A DNA stretch of 64,000 bases from Hippophae tibetana. Taxonomy: Eukaryota > Streptophyta > Magnoliopsida > Rosales > Elaeagnaceae. The number at the start of each line of letters is the position of its first letter. Position 1 is the stretch's first letter. The stretch is taken from the NCBI GenBank assembly GCA_037013495.1, contig CM072807.1, positions 11,473,001 to 11,537,000 on the forward strand, read 5' to 3'. The notes below the pieces were generated by a model. It did not search any database. It was given only the letters and a program-made list of their open reading frames with translations, and was not told the DNA's origin. Shown here one piece after another: positions 56,227-64,000 of the stretch. A program made the position numbers and the translations under genes.

Positions 56227-59200
56227 AAGAGGTGGTAGTTTACAGGGCAAATTATGTTGTATTTATGAGGACAATTATTTATGGGATTTGATATTTTACT
56301 TCTCAATTTAATTCTTTAGAGTTTCTACAAATTGAAATATTATCGGCATTAGTAAAATCTGTCTTGAGAATAAATTATCATTATTTATTTATGCCTTGTT
56401 ATTTTTATTACTATTAAACATCATTGATTGTTGGGTATCTGAACTAATTTTAAATTTTCAAGGATACATTTTGGACTTGAAAGCTTTCTTCTTGTTTTTT
56501 TTTCCTTTCAAAAATATAAAAATTTCATTAACATAATAGTAACCATTATAATCTAAACAACTTAAGCGGAAACTGCGAACACAACAAATTGAATCCTAAA
56601 GAAGTGAAATCTTAACATGCACCCTAAAGTACAACTATCAGTTCTATCTTCAGTAGCAAAGAAGCTAAAATATCAACAATGTCTAGCTTCAAGGCTAGTA
56701 ACAAAGAGAGTTGCACAAAACCCCTAGCGTTATCCGGCCAGCTAGTCAAAACAAAGGAACCACCTCTAAGCATACAAATACAACCCACACAACAAAAACA
56801 AAAACTACTAGACCAGAAAAAAAGAGAGAAACAAACTGAAATCCCGTCACCAATAGCCTAAACACCAATAAGAATTAGATTATTCAAACAAATTGAAACA
56901 AACCAAAACAGAAAAACAGAACCAAGCCCATCCCTACACCAAGGAGCAGCAGCTACTTCGTCCAAACCAGCAAGAAATCAGCCAGAAAAATCGCAACTCC
57001 TGCCTTACCAGCCAAATCTGCTATGATTTTCTTCATATCAGCAGCTCCATCTTTCTTATATTGGACCTCCAGAACTGGTTGGGCAGAGAGACATGAAGCA
57101 ATGCATCAACATTCACCGACTTTTGAGAAATGAGACATGAAGCAATGCATCAACATTCACCGACTTTTGAGAAATGAGACAAGCCACAATCATAAAGGCA
57201 GAAACACCTTGTTCAACCTCAACCACATCTTCCTTAGCTCCAACATAATTCTGAACATCCACCGAGGACAACGCAACCTCTCCATTATAGATTCATGTAG
57301 ATGGTTCCTCAATCAATTCTACATCCCTCCCTGATTTGGATAGAAACTTGAACAAGTTTCACCCAAGCAATTCCATTACTATCACTTTCAATTGAGAATT
57401 TAAGGAAGACTTGGGAAAGGAAACACATCGTTCACAGCCATTGAAAACATCCGGGAAAACACAGTAGCAAAAGTAATCAGATCATATAAAAATTGGAAGA
57501 ACATAAACCAGAACAAAGCCAGAAGCAGAATCCAGAGAGTGAATCCCCTCTCTCGGAGAAATGATGGCTAGGAGAGTTTATGAAATTCAAAAACGCTAGA
57601 AACTGAGCTTTGAAAAAATTGTTGAATGCAATCTGGTGGATAAAGAGCGGGAAAAGCAGAGAAATTGCGAAAAACCCTAAAAGTGTAGCTACATTATCGC
57701 AAAAGTGGTCTCATTCTTGTTTTGTTTTGACTTGAGTAAATTATTTACAACTTTTATTTCATTGTAATAGTATTTACAATTACCACTGATTTTGATAGGA
57801 AATAATAGCCTTTTATGCATTTACTATGCATGCTTTGTTGAAAAGTGGTTTAAAATCATTCATTGTTATCACATCCCGTATTTATTTTGGTATTAAATTG
57901 ATTAATTGTCAAGTTCTTACTAAGCCTATTTTACAGATTTTTTTCACAATTGTCATCTTGGATTTTGCACCGCAAAGTGGGAGCATCTGTCAGATTCCGG
58001 TTCGCTGGATGGAAATGTGGTAGGGAGGTCATGGTCAAGTTCAAAAAGGTTTTTCTCATGCTGTGGTTCTTGCATTTGTCATAGCCTCATGGGTTATAGA
58101 GTTTTATGCATGAAAATAACTCATTTTTGTTGATTCATGTTAACAAAATAACTCATAGAAGGCAGGTTTTTATTTTTGTGACAAATGCACATACTATTAC
58201 TTACTTAGGTTAGTTAGATCGAATACTTTAATTTATTGGTTCTTTTTATTTTTTTAAAGAAAAAAGTCAAGTTCTTTTGAGTTTATTTACTCTTATAATT
58301 TTACATAATTTATATATTAATATGGTAATTATTAAAATAGAACAATTTAATCCTATAATTTAAATTTATATCATCTTAATACAATTTTTTTTAAAAGTAA
58401 TATTTTTGTATTGCTAAAATTGAATCTTTTTTTTTATAAGATGAATCTCTCTCTCTTTAATATGGTTGTGACATGCTTAGGCTTTCCTTTAAGAGGAAAA
58501 TCAAAAGGCAAGATATTTGTGTTCTGATCGTGGACATCCGCAGGAAAGGTAGGTAGTTTCTTCCGTTTAAGATAAATTTTTTGGAAGCTTTTGGTTGGTT
58601 GATCAGCTACTCTAGAGACAATATTGTAAAACCTTATTTTAAGTATGAGGTATTTTCCTTAGATGAGTTATTTTAAGTATGGAAGTGTTTTACTTAGATG
58701 AGATGAGGCTTAAGCTTCATGCGGAATAAAAAGTAAATCTCAAATTTTAATTTTAAAAAACGTCTAAAGTATAATAAAATCAAGTTTTAATCTAATAAGC
58801 AATAAATATTATGAAAAGTATTTCAAAATTTAATTTTAAATAATGTTAAAATATTAATATAAGTAATTAATTATGAATATAATCATAAAATACACAAAGT
58901 AAATTATACAGGCTATGGTTCTATTGCTCAAATATCAATTTAGAGTAGAATGAAAAATACAAATGTAAATAGTCAAATAGAGAGATAATAAGACTTACGA
59001 TGCTATAATTTAGTGACTGAAAAAATTTGAAATTATCGAAAAAAACAAAAAGAAAGATGATAGGTGAGCGAAGATAGAAGAATGTTAAGAAAATAACTTT
59101 AATTATGTTTGTTCATGAGATTATAATATTCTTTTTTTTGTGTATCTTATCTATGAATGTATAATTTTTTTTAATTTTGTGAAATCATATTAAGATTTTA

Positions 59201-59640
59201 TGGATAACTTATGAACTAACTTAAAAAATTAATCATTTAAGGCTTTCACCTCGAGGCGTCATCTCAAACCAAAAAAGTCATAAGTCTTAATTTAACACCT
59301 AAAGCTATAGCTTAAGAACTTTTTTTTAAACCTCAAATTTGAGGCGAAACTTAAAATAACCTTTTGCAACAATGCGAGGGACTTGTCTCTACGATTTGTG
59401 TTGCTTGTTTATAACATAACTATTGGTTGCAAGTTACAAATGGTTTGTACCAACTTGTGTTGTACATTGTAGCATCACTATTCCACCTCATATGGTAGTA
59501 TTCGTACCCTACTTTGATCATTTTTTGGTTCTTTCTCAATGTTCTTTAGGTAACATGTGTTCAACCCCCTAAATCATTTTTGTTCAACTGACCTCTCTGT
59601 TCCGTTTCAAAAATTCTTTGTGTTAGAATAAAGGAATTAG
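56227..59640. other. Unassigned region, partly of gene-like composition
   Basis: 56500-57680 is less AT-rich and may be an exon-poor gene flank or an old non-LTR element. On the minus strand near 57550-57660 it reads like a 5' leader, but I recognise no protein. 57840-58060 and 58460-58560 have short plus-strand frames next to plausible splice acceptors, without family similarity. The rest is AT-rich. Confidence 0.35.
57091..57178. repeat. 44-bp perfect tandem duplication
   Basis: ACATGAAGCAATGCATCAAC and the following 24 bp occur twice back to back (57091 and 57135) with no differences seen, so the duplication is recent. Confidence 0.9.
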
Positions 59641-59899
59641 AAGGCAAAAGAAAATATACAAACTAAAATGCAATTACAATAAATTCAAAAAAATAATTAC
59701 AACTTAAATAGAAAACGAAGAAAGAAACTTAACTAAAAAAATAGAAGTCCACTAATTCCACCATAACTTACATGCCTCCACTAATAATAGAGTGCTCATA
59801 AAAAAATGACATCCCCTTAAACTGTGTGTTCTAAAATATCAATTTATAGAACATGCTTCAACAACCCAACTTCTATTTTCCAAGATCAACTTCCTTCTT

Positions 59900-60390
59900 T
59901 AAATATACTCTTAGTAGACTTCAAAACTTAACAAGCACAACAGGCTTGGGAGGCTTAGTGAATAAATCAGCTACTTGCTCTTCACTTTTGTAGAATATCA
60001 AATCAATAACTTATTCCTTATATAAATAACTTAAAAAATGGTACCTCACACAATATGCTTGCTCCTTCCATGTGGAGCTAGATTTTTTGAAAGTTTTATT
60101 GCAAACACATTGTCACAATAAATCAATGTTGGACGTTGTTGTTGGTTGTGTAAAACCTCAAGTAATCTTCACAACTAAATGGCTTGACAAGAGCTTGTTG
60201 TTGGATCAACAAATCTAACTTTAGTGGTTGATAAAGTCACTATCTGCTGCTTCTTAGATGATCATGACATAACTCCAATACCCATCATAAGCACAAAACT
60301 TAATGTATTTTTTCTATTATCAATATCTCCAACATAACCACTATTTGAAAAATCAATTAAGCTTTAATTTTTAGCCTTTTATATAAGATT
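59900..60390 (-). pseudogene. Copia I, RNase H remnant
   Basis: The minus strand shows an eroded Copia RNase H: SFVLMMGIGVMS, SSKKQQIVTLSTT, LLEVLHNQQQRPTLIYCDN, LAPHGRSKHI. Stops throughout. Sequence to the left (59640-59900) may be its 3' LTR. Confidence 0.75.
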
Positions 60391-60471
60391 TCAAGGTTTG
60401 TAATGTCTTCCAATAAGAAAATATTCTTTTTGCAATAAAAAGATGTTGCTCAGTTGAATGCTCCATATATA

Positions 60472-60850
60472 TGGTATTAGAGCCCTACTAGGCTTGAAAA
60501 AAGAAAAAGAGAAGTTGCAACTTTCTTACTTATAACAGCAAGAATTGATGGCAATAGACAATAATTTTGTGCAACCTACAATCCCTTGCTTTGATAGCCA
60601 CTATGGCCATTGGAGCATTTCAATGGAGGTTTTCCTAAAATCCAATGAGTATTGAAGCCTCATAGAAACTGATTTTGCTGAACCGAAAAGTGCAGTAATA
60701 GTTACTGAAGCACAACAAAAGAAACCCAAAGAGATGAGGCTATAGGATTTGAAGGTGAATAATTATCTATTCCAAAGGATAGATTATACCATTCTTATGA
60801 TCGATCTCAATAAAGGAACTTCAAAGAATGACTATTTTGAACTATAATCG
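60472..60850 (+). pseudogene. Copia J, 5' gag fragment
   Basis: A plus-strand primer-binding-like site TGGTATTAGAGCC (60472) is followed by a gag start at about 60570: FDSHYGHWSISMEVFLKSNEY, then VNNYLFQRIDYTILM. Stops in frame. It points away from Copia I. Confidence 0.7.
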
Positions 60851-61077
60851 GAGAAGTATATTATAGAATAAGGGAGAAGCCTCTCTGTATTCTCCATGCC
60901 AAAGGTAGTGGGATCTTTTCTTGTCTGTGAAAATCTTGTTAAAGGCTTTCCTTATGATTTATGCTCATATATATTCATATGATTGATATTTGTAGAGCTA
61001 AATAATCTAAACTAGTGCATTTCTTAAGAACATGTAATCATTTTCTCCCTTTTTTTTAAAGTTCTCATATTGTTAAA

Positions 61078-61290
61078 TGTACTCCGAGAGATATGATGGA
61101 GATAATATGGAGTATGTATTCTATGTTTTCTCTTCTTGTTTACAACACTATAATACAATCTATATATAGAAATACAAAGTGTCCACTAATTCTAGGAATA
61201 AAATAGCTGGTAACAATAATGAAAATACAGCTTGATTTACACTAACTCTACAGCCTGTACAACACTAATAATATTCTCTGAAAATCTACA
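61078..61290 (-). repeat. 3' LTR of Copia H
   Basis: 213 bp, TGTAGATTTTC...GGAGTACA on the minus strand, with a TATA-like ATATATAGATT. It follows the polypurine tract ATGAGGGGGAG at about 61291-61301. Confidence 0.8.
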
Positions 61291-61297
61291 CTCCCCC

Positions 61298-63715
61298 TCA
61301 TGTTGGGTAATAGATATTAATCATTCCTAACTTGCAACTCAATTCTTCGAAAATTGTTCGAGGTAATGCTTTGGTAAGGATATATGCAATTTGATGTTTA
61401 GTAGATGTATATAGTAGGTCTACAATTTTTCCATCTATCTTTTCTTTAATGAAATGACGATCAATTTCTACATGTTTGGTTCGATCATGATGAACTGGAT
61501 TTTTCGCAATTCTTATTGCAGCTTGATTGTCACAATGCATGCTGATAGGTTCGAGAGTTGTGAAGTCCAGTTCATTGAGTAGCCTTCTTAACCACATTCC
61601 TTCACAAATCCCATGAGCCATGGCTCTAAATTCAGCTTCTGCACTGCTTCGAGCGACTATTGACTGTTTTTTACTTCGCCAAGTTACAATGTTTCCCCAT
61701 ACGAATGTACAATATCCAGTGGTAGATCTGGGATCCACTATAGAGCCTGCCCAGTCAGCATCTGCAAAGACTTCAATTTTTCTAGTGAGATTCTTACTGA
61801 AATATAATTCTTTTCCTGGTGTCATCTTGAGATACCTGAGTATAGGATAGATTGCTTCCATGTGTTCTTCAGTAGGACTGTTCATAAATTGACTTACAAC
61901 ACTTACTGAAAAACCAATATCTAGTCTAGTGTGAGATAGGTAAATGAGTTTTCCCACTAATCTTTGATAACGACCTTTGTCCACAGGTGTACTATTTTCT
62001 TTGATTCCGAGTTTTATTGTAGAATCCATCGGAGTTTCTACTGGTTTACACCCCATCATTCCAATTTCCTTGAGAAGATCAAGTACATACTTCCTTTGAG
62101 ATATAGATATGCTCCTTTTTGTTCGTGCTACTTCCATCCCTAGAAAATATTTGAGATTTCCTAGATCTTTGATCTCAAATTCCTTGGCAAGGAATTCTTT
62201 GAGTTTATCCATCTCATTTGTAGAATTACCTGTTAGAACAATATCATCTACGTACACAATTAGGATAACTATTCTGTCATTGGAGAAGTGTTTGACAAAT
62301 AGTGTGTGATCTGATTGGCATTGATTGTACCCATATCTCTTCAGAACTTTAGAGAACTTATCAAACCAGGCACGTGGAGACTGTTTCAATCCATATAAGG
62401 ATTTCTTAAGTTTGCAGACTCTATTGGTTGGAACAGGAGATTCAATTCCAGTAGGAATGTCCATGTAGACTTCTTCTTCGAGATCATCATTAAGGAATGC
62501 ATTCTTGACATCTAATTGGTAGAGAGGCCAATCCAAGTTAGATGCTATGTAGAGAAGAACACAAATAGTGTTGAGTTTTGCAACAGATGCAAAAGTCTCC
62601 TGATAATCAAGCCCATATGTTTGAGTGAATCCTTTAGCCACAAGGCGAGCTTTGAGTCTTTCTACACTACCGTCTGCTATGTGTTTGATTGTAAAGATCC
62701 ATTTACACCCAACAGTTTGTTTTCCCGATGGTAGTTCTGTGATCTCCCAAGTCTTGTTTTTCTCTAGGGCACTGAGTTCTTCACGAATAGCTGTCTTCCA
62801 TTCAGGTATTTGAAATGCTTCATGAACAGAATTTGGAACCTCTATTTGATCGAGGTTGCTGATAAATGCCTTATACCCTGGTGAGAGATTTTTATAGGAA
62901 ATAAAGTTATAGATGGGGTGGCTTGTGCATGATTTTACACCTTTCCTTATAGCAATTGGCAAATTCAAATCATTAGGAGGTAATTCAATAATATGAGGTT
63001 CAGTGGTGTTACCTTGTGAATTGTCGGAGTGGCCTGTATTCGGGTTGGATTCTTGGAATGGCTCAAGATATGCTCGGTTCTCTGCTCTTTCTTGAGTTGT
63101 TTTCCTTCTAGAGTAGACAAGGAAATCATTGTTTGGGACAATGAAATTTGGATCTGTTGGTAGAGAAGTTGAGGGTTCATTGGGAGTAGTAAGAGTATTT
63201 ATTTGAGATATTGATTCACTTTCTAGAGGTTGCAGAATAGGATTTTTGGGAGACTGAGTACTTATGATATTCGAAAGTTGGTATTCATTGCCTATGTTTT
63301 CCCCCTGAATGACAGATTTGGAATAGTACGGATATTGTTCAAAAAATGTGACATCCATTGTATTATAAAATCGTTTTGTGATAGGAGAAAAACATTTGTA
63401 TCCTTTCTGGTATGATGAATACCCTAGGAATATGCATTTGATGGCTCGAGGATCAAGTTTGCCACTATGATGTACATGGACATAAACAGAACATCCAAAA
63501 AATTTAAAGGGAACATGGGACACGATTTTGGTGTGTGGGTATGACTCAAGTAGAGTATTGATAGGTGTTTTAAACAAGAGGATACGAGATGGCATCCTAT
63601 TGATAAGATAAGTAGTTGTAAGAACAGCATCCCCCAAAAAATGTTGAGGGACATGGGTATTGAACATAAGGGATCTAGCTACCTCGAGAAGATGCATATT
63701 CTTTCTTTCAGTCAC
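61298..63715 (-). CDS. Copia H integrase C-terminus, RT and RNase H
   Basis: About 805 open codons. From the N-terminus: integrase end with the ERKNMH motif (the third acidic core residue), YLINRMPS, KCIFLGYSSYQKGY; a long Ser/Thr/Pro-rich linker; RT with [43 protein letters not shown] and VYVDDIVLTG; RNase H with ADADWAGS, SKKQSIVARSSAEAEFRA, HCDNQAAI and the end LTKALPR-type block. The same frame continues upstream past a single TAA at 63800-63802, so the listed start is not the natural one. RT and RNase H catalytic motifs look complete. Confidence 0.9.
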   Translation of the reverse strand: MTERKNMHLLEVARSLMFNTHVPQHFLGDAVLTTTYLINRMPSRILLFKTPINTLLESYPHTKIVSHVPFKFFGCSVYVHVHHSGKLDPRAIKCIFLGYSSYQKGYKCFSPITKRFYNTMDVTFFEQYPYYSKSVIQGENIGNEYQLSNIISTQSPKNPILQPLESESISQINTLTTPNEPSTSLPTDPNFIVPNNDFLVYSRRKTTQERAENRAYLEPFQESNPNTGHSDNSQGNTTEPHIIELPPNDLNLPIAIRKGVKSCTSHPIYNFISYKNLSPGYKAFISNLDQIEVPNSVHEAFQIPEWKTAIREELSALEKNKTWEITELPSGKQTVGCKWIFTIKHIADGSVERLKARLVAKGFTQTYGLDYQETFASVAKLNTICVLLYIASNLDWPLYQLDVKNAFLNDDLEEEVYMDIPTGIESPVPTNRVCKLKKSLYGLKQSPRAWFDKFSKVLKRYGYNQCQSDHTLFVKHFSNDRIVILIVYVDDIVLTGNSTNEMDKLKEFLAKEFEIKDLGNLKYFLGMEVARTKRSISISQRKYVLDLLKEIGMMGCKPVETPMDSTIKLGIKENSTPVDKGRYQRLVGKLIYLSHTRLDIGFSVSVVSQFMNSPTEEHMEAIYPILRYLKMTPGKELYFSKNLTRKIEVFADADWAGSIVDPRSTTGYCTFVWGNIVTWRSKKQSIVARSSAEAEFRAMAHGICEGMWLRRLLNELDFTTLEPISMHCDNQAAIRIAKNPVHHDRTKHVEIDRHFIKEKIDGKIVDLLYTSTKHQIAYILTKALPRTIFEELSCKLGMINIYYPT

Positions 63716-64000
63716 CCCATTTTGTTGAGGTGTGTCAACACATGAGCTTAGATGGAAAATCCCTTGACTTAACAGATAATCAGTAAGGGTGGAAGTGAAT
63801 TATTCTTTAGCATTGTCGGATTTCAATACCTGGATTTTTGTTTGAAATTGGGTTTGAATCATGGTATTAAAAATTTTAAAAATTTGACATGCTTCAGATT
63901 TTTCTTTCATTAGGAATAACCAAGTGGTTCGAGTATGATCATCCACAAATGAAATGAACCAACGTGTCCCTGTAATGTTTTTGATTCGAGAAGGTCCCCA
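63716..64000 (-). pseudogene. Copia H integrase core, interrupted and cut by the window edge
   Basis: The minus strand shows VDDHTR, then SDNAKE followed by an in-frame TAA (63800-63802) where the family has a Tyr, then CVDTPQQNGV. The first two acidic core positions lie here or just outside the window. Confidence 0.8.

Larger units (their letters stand above)
61078..64000 (-). mobile_element. Copia H, 3' part, continues beyond the right edge
   Basis: 3' LTR (61078-61290), polypurine tract, RNase H, RT and most of integrase are in the window; the 5' part lies outside. The coding region is almost uninterrupted, so it is younger than most of the Copia elements here. Confidence 0.88.

Overview
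The window is a piece of eudicot nuclear chromosome. It has split genes with GT-AG introns, AT-rich spacers, and dense, nested LTR retrotransposons primed by initiator tRNA-Met. There is also an old integrated caulimovirid genome and small DNA transposons. No bacterial-type operon, rRNA, tRNA or CRISPR array is visible. The species cannot be named from the sequence alone.

Two host genes lie head to head, about 1.8 kb apart. On the minus strand (21865 down to 2729) is a 10-exon gene for a plastid CRT-like thiol (glutathione/gamma-glutamylcysteine) transporter. All its exons join in frame to 433 codons, although introns 2 and 4 have been filled by about 16 kb of retroelements. On the plus strand (23697 to 32035) is a neuroguidin (Sas10/C1D-domain) gene that looks dead. 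It has an in-frame stop in exon 5, one Copia element inside an intron, and a second Copia fragment inserted in its last recognisable exon.

Transposons by region. 5.1-11.1 kb: a young chromodomain Ty3/Gypsy element whose LTR promoter carries heat-shock-element-like motifs, inserted sense-wise in intron 4 of the transporter. 12.1-21.2 kb (intron 2): three Copia pieces, one a chimera of two families with a duplicated integrase region, joined to a third older copy. 25.0-30.1 kb: Copia D with a perfect 5-bp target duplication. 32.0-33.8 kb: a 5' fragment of the same family in opposite orientation. 36.3-43.8 kb: a nearly unit-length endogenous pararetrovirus (movement protein, coiled-coil protein, coat protein, protease-RT-RNase H, transactivator, promoter, primer-binding site), inactivated by several stops. 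43.9-45.4 kb: a decayed Copia gag. 45.5-46.5 kb: a CACTA-type element with a 42-bp phased repeat array. 47.7-48.1 kb: a hAT-type MITE with an 8-bp target duplication. 49.8-56.0 kb: a full-length Copia (G) with AACGG-motif LTRs. 59.6-64 kb: Copia remnants, then a largely open Copia element (H) that runs off the right edge.

The most notable items are the heat-shock-motif chromovirus placed to drive transcription into the transporter exons, the near-complete endogenous caulimovirid in which the RT and transactivator lie in one frame without a separating stop, the chimeric Copia, and the 42-bp array inside the CACTA element. Boundaries were read by eye. Family assignments rest on recognised motifs and have not been checked against a database.
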